From Actinobacillus genomosp. 1 (GTDB taxonomy: Bacteria > Pseudomonadota > Gammaproteobacteria > Enterobacterales > Pasteurellaceae): DNA of 64,000 bases. Positions 7,582-16,518 of this stretch are shown here, in pieces. The position numbers and the translations under genes are program-made. The DNA lies in the NCBI RefSeq assembly GCF_029774175.1, contig NZ_CP103834.1, forward strand, positions 568,501-632,500. Direction: 5' to 3'. Positions within the stretch are counted from its first letter, which is position 1. Every line of letters begins with the position of its first letter. Below the pieces are notes generated by a model. It was given only the letters and a program-made list of their open reading frames with translations. It had not been told where the DNA came from and did not search any database.

Positions 7582-7730
7582 AGATTACTCCTTATGTTTA
7601 CATTGTTTGATATAATTAAGTTGTTATATAACGATTTTTTTATATAATATTTTTGTGATTGAATTCTGTCAATAAATTTTTTAAAATAAATAAAGATTTT
7701 TGGAATTTTTAAATTAAAGAGAAAAGTCAG
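7582..7730. promoter_or_regulatory. Divergent promoter region with a palindromic operator candidate
   Basis: This 149-bp very AT-rich spacer separates the sulfide module from arsR, so it holds both promoters. A perfect 10-bp palindrome GTTATATAAC lies at 7623-7632 and a related TTATATAATAT follows at about 7640-7650. Palindromes with ATA cores of this kind are typical ArsR-family operators. Binding by the adjacent regulator is inference. Confidence 0.6.
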
Positions 7731-8018
7731 ATGAATGAGATTTTTGAAAAGGCGGGCGATGCGAGTAATTTTCTGAAATTATTGGCAAACCCGAATCGAT
7801 TGGCGATTTTATGCTGTTTATTGGAAAAAGAGTGCAATGTCAGCGAGTTATGCCAAGCTATCGGCATACCGCAAGCCGCAACTTCTAACCAATTGGCAAT
7901 ATTGCGAGAAGCCGGAATTATTGTGGCGGAAGTGAATCATCGCGAACGAGTTTATCGAATAGAAGATGAAAAAGTGAAAGCGATTTTAGGGGTATTATAT
8001 AAATTTTATTGCGAATAA
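7731..8018 (+). CDS. ArsR-family regulator, probable persulfide sensor
   Basis: A 95-residue winged-helix repressor. The DNA-binding segment is A-I-G-I-P-Q-A-A-T-S-N-Q-L-A-I-L around residues 43-58 and the wing is H-R-E-R-V-Y-R-I near 70-77. Cys28 in L-A-I-L-C and Cys94 in F-Y-C correspond to the positions of the paired cysteines in the BigR/SqrR/YgaV subgroup, which sense reactive sulfur by forming a disulfide or polysulfide bridge. Cys29, Cys35 and Cys41 are extra. The metal-binding C-V-C motif of arsenic-type ArsR proteins is absent. The gene is transcribed away from the sulfide module and most likely represses it. Confidence 0.85.
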   Translation: MNEIFEKAGDASNFLKLLANPNRLAILCCLLEKECNVSELCQAIGIPQAATSNQLAILREAGIIVAEVNHRERVYRIEDEKVKAILGVLYKFYCE

Positions 8019-8092
8019 TTTGATTTTTGCATCACTGCCACATAAGATTGAAAAAACGTGTACTTTGCGGCGTTTATTCATCGGAGGCAAAT

Positions 8093-8812
8093 ATGATAAG
8101 CAAACCAACATTAGAAACGATCCTTTCTCATCGTTCAATTCGTAAATTTACCGAACAACCTATCTCAGAAGAACTCTTCCAAACGCTCATTCAAGCCGGA
8201 CAACAAGCATCAACTTCGAATCATTTACAATGTGTGAGCGTCATTCGTGTAAAAGATCCTGTGATTCGCCGACATTTACGTGACGTATCGGGTATGACGT
8301 ATGTTACCGCATGTGCCGAGTTTTTAGTTTTTTGTATCGATTTTAACAAACATAAGCAATTAGTGCCGGATTCCCAATTGGATTGGGCGGAAGTGAGTGT
8401 AATCGGTGCGGTCGATACGGGCATTTTTGCACAGAATGTTTTGCTTGCGGCGGAGTCCGTCGGTTTGGGCGGCGTATATATCGGTGCATTGCGTAACGAT
8501 GTTGCCAGAGTGGCGGAGGTGCTGGGATTACCGCAATATTGTGTGCCGTTAGTCGGTATGTGTTTAGGTTATCCGGCTCAAGATCCCGAACGAAAACCGC
8601 GTTTGCCGCTAAGTTTGGTATGCTATGAAGATCAATATCAAGCGTTAGATCAAGCTGAGCTTGCAAAATATAACGAAATTTTGACCGCTTATTATCAGGC
8701 GAGAACCGGTGAAGGACAACAATGGCAAACGGCGATTGATAAAACGTTAAATAAAGCGGTTCGCCCGCATATGTTACCGTTTTTTCAACAACAAGGATTG
8801 CTGAAACGATGA
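8093..8812 (+). CDS. nfsA: Oxygen-insensitive NADPH nitroreductase, NfsA type
   Basis: A 239-residue FMN-dependent reductase, matching the length of E. coli NfsA. The N-terminal FMN-binding motif H-R-S-I-R-K-F at residues 14-20 and the central G-L-G-G-V-Y-I-G-A-L-R-N loop are both present. An upstream in-frame ATG at 8027 exists, but the start at 8093 has CGGAGG 5-10 bases before it and gives the family N-terminus. Its last codons overlap rimK by four bases (ATGA), the same nfsA-rimK order as in Enterobacteriaceae, so the two are co-transcribed. Confidence 0.92.
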   Translation: MISKPTLETILSHRSIRKFTEQPISEELFQTLIQAGQQASTSNHLQCVSVIRVKDPVIRRHLRDVSGMTYVTACAEFLVFCIDFNKHKQLVPDSQLDWAEVSVIGAVDTGIFAQNVLLAAESVGLGGVYIGALRNDVARVAEVLGLPQYCVPLVGMCLGYPAQDPERKPRLPLSLVCYEDQYQALDQAELAKYNEILTAYYQARTGEGQQWQTAIDKTLNKAVRPHMLPFFQQQGLLKR

Positions 8813-9735
8813 GATTCTTAATGTTATGTCGAGAGCCTCGTTTATATAGCTGTCAGCGTTTACAACAGGCTTGTGAGCAACGGGGAATTAGCTTAGATAT
8901 TCTTGACCCGAATCGGATGCTTATAAAATTAGCCGTAGAGCAAGGTAAATCGATTTTCCGCCTTTATTATCAAGCGGGAGAACCTTATGATAAAAATCGA
9001 CCGTTGCCCGAATTGTTACCGAAATATGATGCGGTATTACCTCGTTTCGGTACGGCTAGTACCGAAATGGGTTGCCGAGTTTTACGTTATTTTGAAGCTC
9101 AACGCATTAAGGTCTTGAACAATGCAACCGCTTTTCGTTTGGCAAGAGATAAATGGCAAAGTTTGCAAGTGTTGGCGGAGGCGCAAATTACCGTTCCTGC
9201 TACCTCATTTGCCGGAGAACTTTGTTCTTTTAACGGTCATTTATCGCAACATCATTTGCCGATGGTAATGAAAACGTTATCCGGCTCACAGGGTGTCGGA
9301 GTGATGTTGGCGGAGAGTTATCCGACCGCTCAAAGCGTATTGGAAACATTACATCAAGCCAACATTAATTATTTATTGCAAGATTTTGTGACGGAATCAA
9401 AAGGGCAAGATATTCGTGCTTTTGTTATCGGTGATCGTGTAATTGCTGCAATGCAACGTTCAGGTAATGAGGGCGAATTCAGAGCGAATCTTCACCGAGG
9501 GGGTAATGCTAAATGGATTTATCTAAACGAAGCAGAACAAAAATTAGCGGTCGATGCGGCGAAAGCTATCGGTTTAGATGTGGCCGGAGTGGATTTAATA
9601 CGCTCTTATAACGGTTTAGCCGTATTGGAAGTGAATGCCAGCCCAGGCTTAGAAGGTATTGAAAATGCAAGCGGTGTAGATATTGCGGGTTTAATGATTG
9701 AATATCTGCTCAATAAACAAAACGTCCCTCATTGA
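8809..9735 (+). CDS. rimK: RimK-type ATP-grasp ligase (ribosomal protein S6 glutamate ligase)
   Basis: A 308-residue ATP-grasp enzyme that adds glutamate residues to the C-terminus of ribosomal protein S6 in known cases. Visible motifs: V-M-K-T-L-S-G-S-Q-G-V-G-V near residue 156 (nucleotide binding loop), L-Q-D-F-V near 190, D-I-R-A-F-V and the catalytic end A-G-V-D-L...V-L-E-V-N-A-S-P-G-L-E-G-I-E. Length and order fit RimK. Whether the target S6 carries the needed C-terminus in this organism cannot be seen. The gene ends just before a bidirectional terminator. Confidence 0.9.
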   Translation: MRFLMLCREPRLYSCQRLQQACEQRGISLDILDPNRMLIKLAVEQGKSIFRLYYQAGEPYDKNRPLPELLPKYDAVLPRFGTASTEMGCRVLRYFEAQRIKVLNNATAFRLARDKWQSLQVLAEAQITVPATSFAGELCSFNGHLSQHHLPMVMKTLSGSQGVGVMLAESYPTAQSVLETLHQANINYLLQDFVTESKGQDIRAFVIGDRVIAAMQRSGNEGEFRANLHRGGNAKWIYLNEAEQKLAVDAAKAIGLDVAGVDLIRSYNGLAVLEVNASPGLEGIENASGVDIAGLMIEYLLNKQNVPH

Positions 9736-9743
9736 GGGACGTT
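9721..9743. terminator. Bidirectional intrinsic terminator
   Basis: A near-perfect hairpin AACGTCCCTC-ATT-GAGGGACGTT begins inside the last rimK codons and sits between the converging rimK and ElyC/YdcF-like genes. There is no long T tract on the + side, while the leftward side has TTTTG. Confidence 0.75.
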
Positions 9744-9744
9744 A

Positions 9745-10491
9745 TCAGCCCGTCAATTTTTCTTTCCAATATCCAATCCATTCTTTAAGGGCAATACTAC
9801 TGTTTTGTAGTGCTTGCGCTTGTGGGATAAAAGGTAAAATACCCATGTCCAGTGCTTGATGGGCGGTGGTGCCGGCGGCAAGCACGTTAAACCCTTCTCT
9901 TTCAAACAGCATTTTTGCCCGTTTCATATGCCACTGATTTGTGACGAGAATAATATGACTGATACTTTCCCGATTAAGTATATTTTTACTTAATCGTGCA
10001 TTTTGTGCTGTAGTATTGGCTTTCGATTCAAGCCATTTTACTTGTATGCCAAAGAAATCATGCAACTCTTGCGTCATAATTTTAGCCTCCGGTTCTCTAC
10101 CTTCCGGGCTACCGCCGGTAACTAAAATCGGTAAACCGGTCTGTCTATGTAGGTAAGCAGCATAACGCATACGTTCCAACGGTGCAGCGGCAATCGCATA
10201 ATCACCGAAAAGTTCATCGCTATTACGTACTCCGCCGCCCAGCACAATAATCGCTTGGGCTTTTTTGTAGTCTTCAATAGTAAATTTTTCACTAAAAGTG
10301 ACCGCTTGAATCAATTTATGAGAGAAATACGGCGTACTACAAATATAGAGAATCGCAATCCCAAATACCGTACAGAAACGGCTTAATTTTCTAAACTGTA
10401 ATTTATACAGCAGTAAGGACGAGAACCATAGAATAAGCGAATTGAACGGTGGCAAAATAATTGCGGTAAGAAGTTTGGTCAGCAATAACAT
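9745..10491 (-). CDS. ElyC/YdcF-family membrane protein (DUF218)
   Basis: A 248-residue protein with two N-terminal hydrophobic segments (about residues 5-28 and 38-55) and a DUF218 domain facing the periplasm: I-I-V-L-G-G-G near 81-87, L-V-T-G-G-S-P-E-G near 127-135, and L-V-T-N-Q-W-H-M-K-R-A near 181-191. In E. coli, ElyC is needed for undecaprenyl-phosphate and envelope homeostasis; SanA and YdcF share the domain. Which of these this gene matches functionally cannot be told from the sequence. It converges on rimK. Confidence 0.85.
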   Translation of the reverse strand: MLLLTKLLTAIILPPFNSLILWFSSLLLYKLQFRKLSRFCTVFGIAILYICSTPYFSHKLIQAVTFSEKFTIEDYKKAQAIIVLGGGVRNSDELFGDYAIAAAPLERMRYAAYLHRQTGLPILVTGGSPEGREPEAKIMTQELHDFFGIQVKWLESKANTTAQNARLSKNILNRESISHIILVTNQWHMKRAKMLFEREGFNVLAAGTTAHQALDMGILPFIPQAQALQNSSIALKEWIGYWKEKLTG

Positions 10492-10673
10492 AGTGAATCG
10501 AAGATAAAATCTGAAAGGAACTTTGTCACTATCTTGAATGAGTATATATAAAGAATCAAGCGAGAATATCGTATATGTCAGCCATCTACCTAATTAGAGT
10601 AGTTTTACGTCTAAATATCCGTATAGGCTTTGCAACGTTTCACCGTTTTTTGTTATCTTTAAGGGAATGTTAA

Positions 10674-10695
10674 AAATTAGATCTAAATCACACAA
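10674..10695 (+). promoter_or_regulatory. Candidate CRP-type site upstream of the malic enzyme gene
   Basis: The segment AAATTAGATCTAAATCACACAA has one perfect half site (TCACA) and a weak one (TTAGA for TGTGA) with a 6-bp spacer, resembling AAATGTGATCTAGATCACATTT. It lies about 130 bp before the start codon. The rest of the 332-bp AT-rich gap (10492-10823) shows no gene. Confidence 0.35.
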
Positions 10696-10823
10696 AAATA
10701 ATAACTTTTGCAGTACAATTCAAAGAGTTTATTTAGCACGTCGGAAGAAAATAAAATAGATATCCGAGTGATGAATAAATAAAATACACATCATCAAAAT
10801 TATTTATGTCAAAGGATATATCC

Positions 10824-12092
10824 ATGAGCGATTTAAAACAACAAGCATTAGACTTCCATGAATTTCCGGTACCGGGAAAAATTTCAGTCACTCCGACTAA
10901 ATCACTTGCAACGCAACATGATTTAGCTTTAGCGTATTCGCCGGGGGTTGCTGAACCGTGTTTGGAAATTGAGAAAGATCCTGCTGCAGCTCGCCGTTAT
11001 ACCGCTCGTGGTAACTTAGTAGCGGTAATTTCAAACGGTACGGCGGTATTGGGTTTAGGTAATATCGGTGCGTTAGCGTCTAAACCGGTAATGGAAGGTA
11101 AGGGTGTATTATTCAAAAAATTTGCCGGTGTTGATGTATTTGATATCGAAATTAATGAACATGACCCTGATAAATTAGTTGATATTATCGCATCATTAGA
11201 GCCGACGTTCGGCGGCATTAACTTAGAAGATATTAAAGCACCGGAATGTTTCTACATTGAGAAAAAATTACGTGAACGTATGGGTATTCCGGTATTCCAC
11301 GACGACCAACACGGCACGGCGATTATTGTCGGTGCGGCGGCAGTAAACGGTTTACAAATCGTAGGTAAAAATATTGGTGAAGTTCGTTTAGTAGTGAACG
11401 GTGCCGGTGCATCTGCGATTGCTTGTACCAATCTATTACGTTCATTAGGCTTCAAAAAAGAAAATATCACAATGTGCGACTCTAAAGGAGTAATTTACCA
11501 AGGTCGTGGTGATAATATGGATGAAACCAAACAATTCTATGCGATTGAAGATAACGGCTGGCGTACCCTTGCCGATGCGGTCGCAGGTGCGGACGTATTC
11601 TTAGGTTGTTCTAAAGCGGGGGCATTAACTCAAGATATGATCAAAACCATGGCGAAAGATCCGTTAATTCTTGCATTAGCGAATCCTGTGCCGGAAACTA
11701 CGCCACACGAAGCGAAAGCTGTACGTGCGGATGCGATCGTATGTACCGGTCGTTCTGACTATCCGAATCAAGTAAATAACGTACTTTGCTTCCCATTCTT
11801 ATTCCGTGGTGCGTTAGACGTAGGTGCAACCACGATTAATGAAGAAATGAAAATGGCAGCGGCACACGCGATTGCGGATTTAGCGAAAGAGCCGGTTCCG
11901 TTTGAAGTGTTATCAACCTACGGTGAATTATCATTCGGTCCAGATTATGTCATCCCGACACCATTTGATCCACGTTTAATCGTGGCGGTTTCATCAGCGG
12001 TTGCTAAAGCTGCGATGGATTCAGGCGTTGCGACTCGCCCGATTACCGATTGGGATGCGTATGCAAAACAAGTGAAAGCGCTTATCGCTTAA
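10824..12092 (+). CDS. maeB: NAD(P)-dependent malic enzyme, short form
   Basis: Oxidative decarboxylation of malate to pyruvate. The protein is 422 residues and aligns by eye with the N-terminal half of E. coli MaeB: D-F-H-E-F-P-V-P-G-K-I, Y-S-P-G-V-A-E-P, V-F-H-D-D-Q-H-G-T-A, and V-V-N-G-A-G-A-S-A-I-A for the nucleotide site. It ends where the long forms continue into a phosphotransacetylase-like domain, which is missing here; a terminator follows at once, so this is not a broken gene. An ATG six codons earlier (10806) is in frame, but AAAGGA lies 7-8 bases before 10824 and this start matches homologues. Confidence 0.92.
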   Translation: MSDLKQQALDFHEFPVPGKISVTPTKSLATQHDLALAYSPGVAEPCLEIEKDPAAARRYTARGNLVAVISNGTAVLGLGNIGALASKPVMEGKGVLFKKFAGVDVFDIEINEHDPDKLVDIIASLEPTFGGINLEDIKAPECFYIEKKLRERMGIPVFHDDQHGTAIIVGAAAVNGLQIVGKNIGEVRLVVNGAGASAIACTNLLRSLGFKKENITMCDSKGVIYQGRGDNMDETKQFYAIEDNGWRTLADAVAGADVFLGCSKAGALTQDMIKTMAKDPLILALANPVPETTPHEAKAVRADAIVCTGRSDYPNQVNNVLCFPFLFRGALDVGATTINEEMKMAAAHAIADLAKEPVPFEVLSTYGELSFGPDYVIPTPFDPRLIVAVSSAVAKAAMDSGVATRPITDWDAYAKQVKALIA

Positions 12093-12108
12093 CGGTTTAA
12101 AATAATTG

Positions 12109-12137
12109 AAAGAGGCGAGATTATTCGCCTCTTTTTG
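12109..12137 (+). terminator. Intrinsic terminator of the malic enzyme gene
   Basis: Hairpin AAAGAGGCGA...TCGCCTCTTT with a TTTTTG tail, 17 bases after the stop codon. Confidence 0.9.
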
Positions 12138-12277
12138 TTTTGCATTTTGGTAAAAAAGTGCGTAGAATATGCACTCGGCTTTTTCAGCCGAAATTATTTT
12201 GTGAAATAGCTGGGTCGCCTGCTATTTTTTATATTCACGGAACGTTATGTTCCTTTTTACTTTAAGAGAATCAAACA

Positions 12278-12565
12278 ATGTCATTCAAATTTGAAGCTGA
12301 AGTTCGTTCTGCGCAAGGTAAGGGTGCGAGCCGCCGCCTGCGTCACAATGGTCAAGTTCCTGCGATCATCTACGGTGGTAACGCAGAGCCTGTATCAATC
12401 ATCTTAGATCACGATAAAGTGAACAACGCACAAGCACACGATGCGTTCTATAACGAAGTATTAACTATCGTTGTAGCGGGTAAAGAAGAGCAAGTTAAAG
12501 TACAAGCGATTCAACGTCACCCGACCAAACCAAAATTAGTTCACTTAGACTTCAAACGCGCTTAA
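12278..12565 (+). CDS. rplY: 50S ribosomal protein L25
   Basis: A 95-residue 5S rRNA-binding protein of the short L25 type (E. coli L25 is 94 residues). The typical start [20 protein letters not shown] and [11 protein letters not shown] are visible. It lacks the extra C-terminal domain of the CTC type. A stand-alone gene flanked by terminators on both sides. The 110-bp leader has an inverted element AGTGCGTAGAATATGCACT near 12160-12178 that could be regulatory, but I see no known motif. Confidence 0.95.
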
Positions 12566-12591
12566 TTTAGCTCGTGATGTGAATTAGTAAG

Positions 12592-12626
12592 AGGATTAAG
12601 TTTTTCGGAACTTAATCCTTTTTTAT
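12592..12626 (+). terminator. Intrinsic terminator of rplY
   Basis: Hairpin AGGATTAAG...CTTAATCCT with a TTTTTTATTT tail, 26 bases after the stop. Confidence 0.9.
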
Positions 12627-12659
12627 TTGCCAATAATTAGTCGAACAAGCGGTTAAATA

Positions 12660-12688
12660 TTGGCAAAACTTTGCAAATCCGCTATACT
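12660..12688 (+). promoter_or_regulatory. Sigma-70 promoter of rnpB
   Basis: TTGGCA at 12660-12665 and TATACT at 12683-12688 with a 17-bp spacer. The expected start about 8 bases later coincides with the first base of the RNase P RNA. Confidence 0.65.
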
Positions 12689-12695
12689 CGCTATT

Positions 12696-13080
<385 letters not shown>

Positions 13081-13093
13081 TTTATTTTTTAGG

Positions 13094-13125
13094 AAAGCGA
13101 ACAGGGTGACTTGTTCGCTTTTTGC
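13094..13125 (+). terminator. Intrinsic terminator of rnpB
   Basis: Hairpin AAAGCGAACA...TGTTCGCTTT followed by TTG and T-rich sequence, 14 bases after the RNA 3' end. It ends shortly before the zevA ribosome binding site. Confidence 0.88.
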
Positions 13126-13142
13126 TTTTATAAGGAGAATTA

Positions 13143-13784
13143 ATGAAATTAATTAAATTTGCGTTTTTTTGTTTCATTTCATTTGTTTCTACACAAGTAG
13201 CGGCACATCCCCATTCCTTTCTTGACCTTAAAAATAAAATTCTAGTAGAGGGAACATCCCTGAAAGGTTTTCAAATGGAATGGACGATGGATGAAATTGC
13301 TTCGGCCGAATTGATTTATGAGGTGAAAAGCAGTTCGGATAGAGAAGCGACAAAGAAATCCATTACGGCGGAAATGGTACAAACGGCGATTGAAAACCAC
13401 TATTTCAGTTATTTGTATAATGCCAAAGACGAACCGCTAAAATTTACGACAAAACCGTCAAATACGACCTTTAGAATAGCCGGAAATAAAGTCATTTTTT
13501 ATGTTACCTTCTATTTAAGCCGTCCTTATGATTTAAAAAATAATCCGGTTCGTTTTTATACTTATGAACCGAGTTATTATATGGCGATGGAATATAATAA
13601 CAAAGATGATTTAACTATCAGTAACTCGGTATGTAAAGCAACGCTTGAACAACCTAAAGTAAATAGCCAGTTACGTTTATATGCTTCAAGTTTGGATAAA
13701 ACGCAAATACCGGATATGCCTGAAGGCGAAGATAACACGCTAGGTGCGCAATTTGCTCAGAAAGTGGTGGCGGTATGCGAATAA
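13143..13784 (+). CDS. zevA: Periplasmic DUF1007 protein, ZevA-like zinc-binding component
   Basis: A 213-residue protein with a Sec signal peptide (cleavage near A-A-H-P at residue 21) and the DUF1007 opening A-H-P-H-S-F, followed by L-K-G-F-Q-M-E-W-T-M-D-E. In nontypeable Haemophilus influenzae the DUF1007/NicO pair ZevAB supports zinc acquisition; the same gene pair is seen here in the same order. The gene overlaps zevB by ten bases. A strong AAGGAG precedes the ATG. The metal specificity is taken from the Haemophilus system, not from residues visible here. Confidence 0.82.
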   Translation: MKLIKFAFFCFISFVSTQVAAHPHSFLDLKNKILVEGTSLKGFQMEWTMDEIASAELIYEVKSSSDREATKKSITAEMVQTAIENHYFSYLYNAKDEPLKFTTKPSNTTFRIAGNKVIFYVTFYLSRPYDLKNNPVRFYTYEPSYYMAMEYNNKDDLTISNSVCKATLEQPKVNSQLRLYASSLDKTQIPDMPEGEDNTLGAQFAQKVVAVCE

Positions 13785-14770
13785 AACATATCATCGGGAT
13801 AGCGGTCGGTTTTCTGTTATTTTTCGCTATTTATAATAATTATTCCTTATTTCTGTTCAAAGTGATGGAATGGCAGAAAAGTTTCAATCAGCAGCTTTCC
13901 GCCGCACTTACAGGTCTGAGTGAAAATCGTCAGCAGGCCGGTATTACCTTAATTATCATCAGTTTTTTATACGGTGTATTTCATGCGGTCGGGCCGGGGC
14001 ATGGTAAATTTATTTTAACCAGCTATTTATCTCTGGAAAAAACCAAATTAAATCAGGCAATGAAGATCAGCCTTCTATCCGCTTTGGCGCAAGGTTTGGT
14101 GGCGATTGTGCTTGTTTCGATTATTGTTGTGGCTTTTACCCTTTCTCGCAGCTATTTCAATCTCACCTTAAAATGGGTGGAACGAGGCAGCTTCGTTTTA
14201 ATGATCTTATTTGGCGTCTATTGGTGTTATCAGGCGGTTAAAGCGTTTAAGCGCAAATCCGTTACCGTTCCTAAAATTCATAAAATCTCTGTAATAAGTT
14301 TGCAAAAAAATAACAAAATTACACCGCTTATCAAGCCTCAATCTCATTTACATACGGAAAATTGCGGTTGCGGACATCAACATTTACCGTCTTCAACCCA
14401 AATACATCAAGCAAAAGATTGGAAAGCGCAAGCGATGATTATTTTGAGTATCGGAGCCAGACCGTGTTCCGGTGCGATTCTTGTCCTCTTTTTAGCTTAT
14501 ACGTTAGATATTTACGTATGGGGAATGTTATCCGCATTAGCTATGGCGATAGGCACGGGAATGACATTAACGCTCTTTGCATGGCTAGTGATCCTTGCGC
14601 GTAATAAAGCTATTCGTTTAAGTATGTGGTACATTTCCGAGCAAACCGGTCAGCATATGGTATTAGTGTTGAAAATTCTTGCCGGTATGGTATTAATTAT
14701 CTTTGGTACGACGTTATTCCATAGTAGCTTTATTGATACTTTTAGCGGAAACGGATTATTTAAACGATAA
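13775..14770 (+). CDS. zevB: NicO/RcnA-family metal transporter, ZevB-like
   Basis: A 331-residue membrane protein with about six to seven hydrophobic segments. The family motif H-A-V-G-P-G-H-G-K sits near residues 72-80 and a second one, S-I-G-A-R-P-C-S-G-A, near 226-235. Between them is a histidine- and cysteine-rich loop (S-H-L-H-T-E-N-C-G-C-G-H-Q-H near 190-203) that could bind a metal. NicO proteins move Ni, Co or Zn; pairing with zevA points to zinc. Translational coupling to zevA is likely because the start lies inside its last codons. Confidence 0.83.
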   Translation: MRIKHIIGIAVGFLLFFAIYNNYSLFLFKVMEWQKSFNQQLSAALTGLSENRQQAGITLIIISFLYGVFHAVGPGHGKFILTSYLSLEKTKLNQAMKISLLSALAQGLVAIVLVSIIVVAFTLSRSYFNLTLKWVERGSFVLMILFGVYWCYQAVKAFKRKSVTVPKIHKISVISLQKNNKITPLIKPQSHLHTENCGCGHQHLPSSTQIHQAKDWKAQAMIILSIGARPCSGAILVLFLAYTLDIYVWGMLSALAMAIGTGMTLTLFAWLVILARNKAIRLSMWYISEQTGQHMVLVLKILAGMVLIIFGTTLFHSSFIDTFSGNGLFKR

Positions 14771-14871
14771 ATTTTAATCATGCGGAAGATTAAAAAATCT
14801 TTTCAAAAGTTAAAAAATCATTAAAATGCAAACGTTTTCGTTTTTATTTTTTCATACTATAGAGGTCTTTA

Positions 14872-16320
14872 ATGGATTTTATTGTTTCAGGTTTTGAAAA
14901 TGTCCTGACGTGGATCGTGAATACGATTGACGGTCCGCTTTGGGATATTACTATTTTAATCCTTTTAGGAACCGGGTTATTTTTTACGATCACAACCGGC
15001 TTTGTACAACTTCGATTGCTACCGCGTAGCTTACGTGAAATGTGGGGCGGACGTTCGGCTGAAGGCGATTCTTTAACGCCTTTCCAAGCATTTACAACCG
15101 GCTTAGCCAGTCGTGTCGGTGTAGGTAATATCGGTGGCGTAGCAACGGCAATCGCATTAGGCGGTCCGGGGGCGGTATTCTGGATGTGGGTAACCGCATT
15201 AATGGGTATGAGTTCGGCGTTTGCGGAATCGTCACTTGCCCAGTTGTATAAAACACGTGATCCGAACGGTATGTTCCGAGGTGGTCCGGCATACTATATT
15301 ACACGCGGTTTAAAATTTAAGCCTATGGCGATTGCGTTTGCGGTGACATTAATTTTTACCTTCGGTTTTGCGTTTAATGCGGTGCAATCCAACTCGATTG
15401 TGGCGGCAACCAGTAAAGCATGGGAATGGGACGGGCAATATATCGGTTTGGTATTGGTGATTGTAACCGGTATTATTATTTCCGGCGGGGTAAAACTTAT
15501 CGGACAAGTTTCTGCGAAAGTTGTACCGATGATGGCGTTATTTTATCTGATTATTGCCGTCATCATTTTAGGTATGAATATAGAACGAGTTCCTGAAGTT
15601 TTAGGGTTAATTATTGATAGTGCTTTTGATTTTTCTGCAGCGGCGGGCGGTATGTTCGGTGCTTTGGTTTCAAAAACAATGCTGATGGGGATTAAACGCG
15701 GTTTATTCTCAAACGAAGCGGGTATGGGTTCCGCACCGAATTCAGCGGCGACGTCCGATGCAAAACATCCGGCAAGCCAAGGTTTGATCCAAATGTTAGG
15801 CGTATTTGTCGATACGATAGTGGTGTGTACCTGTACGGCAATTATCATTTTAATGTCGGATAACTACGGTAATGAAACGTTAAAAGGGGTTGAATTAACC
15901 CAAACCGCTCTGCAATACCATTTAGGTGAGTTCGGTGTACATTTCTTAGCGTTTATTTTGTTATTATTCTGCTATACCTCAATTATTGGTAACTATGCTT
16001 ATGCGGAAACCAATATTCGTTATATTAAAAATAAACCTTGGTTTGTTTGGGCTTTCCGTGCCGTCGTTCTATTCTTTGTTTATTTTGGCGCAGTGCGTGA
16101 CGGCGGTATCGTTTGGGCGTTTGCCGATACGGTAATGGCATCTATGGCGGTGATTAACTTAATTGCAATCTTGATTCTTGCACCAATTGTATGGCGTTTA
16201 TTGAAAGATTACCTTCGTCAGCTAAAAGCGGGACAAGAGCCGGTATTTAAGATTGAAGAACATCAAGATTTAATTCATCGCGGTGTAGATCCGTTAATTT
16301 GGAAGTCTAAAGAAGATTAA
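14872..16320 (+). CDS. Alanine/glycine:cation symporter (AGCS family)
   Basis: A 482-residue inner-membrane symporter with about eleven membrane segments, co-importing alanine or glycine with sodium or protons. The family signatures are clear: T-G-L-A-S-R-V-G-V-G-N-I-G-G-V near residue 80, F-R-G-G-P-A-Y-Y-I near 137, and F-S-N-E-A-G-M-G-S-A-P near 280. The 101-bp upstream gap is AT-rich with no assignable motif, and a terminator follows. The gene is probably a single transcription unit. Confidence 0.92.
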   Translation: MDFIVSGFENVLTWIVNTIDGPLWDITILILLGTGLFFTITTGFVQLRLLPRSLREMWGGRSAEGDSLTPFQAFTTGLASRVGVGNIGGVATAIALGGPGAVFWMWVTALMGMSSAFAESSLAQLYKTRDPNGMFRGGPAYYITRGLKFKPMAIAFAVTLIFTFGFAFNAVQSNSIVAATSKAWEWDGQYIGLVLVIVTGIIISGGVKLIGQVSAKVVPMMALFYLIIAVIILGMNIERVPEVLGLIIDSAFDFSAAAGGMFGALVSKTMLMGIKRGLFSNEAGMGSAPNSAATSDAKHPASQGLIQMLGVFVDTIVVCTCTAIIILMSDNYGNETLKGVELTQTALQYHLGEFGVHFLAFILLLFCYTSIIGNYAYAETNIRYIKNKPWFVWAFRAVVLFFVYFGAVRDGGIVWAFADTVMASMAVINLIAILILAPIVWRLLKDYLRQLKAGQEPVFKIEEHQDLIHRGVDPLIWKSKED

Positions 16321-16347
16321 TAAATAACCTATTAGCATTAGCTAAAG

Positions 16348-16382
16348 AAGCGATAATATCTTATGGTGTTATCGCTTTTTTA
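16348..16382 (+). terminator. Intrinsic terminator after the symporter gene
   Basis: Hairpin AGCGATAA...TTATCGCT with a TTTTTTAT tail, about 30 bases after the stop. Confidence 0.88.
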
Positions 16383-16518
16383 TATCCGACGACAAGTACG
16401 GGTTTTGTTAATTTTGAATAAAATTAGACCGCTTGCCGATTAAATCTGTGAGATTTCTCTTATTTTTTTAAGCAAACGGTTGGCTTTTTTCGGTAATTTC
16501 TTTAAACTGATAACAATT

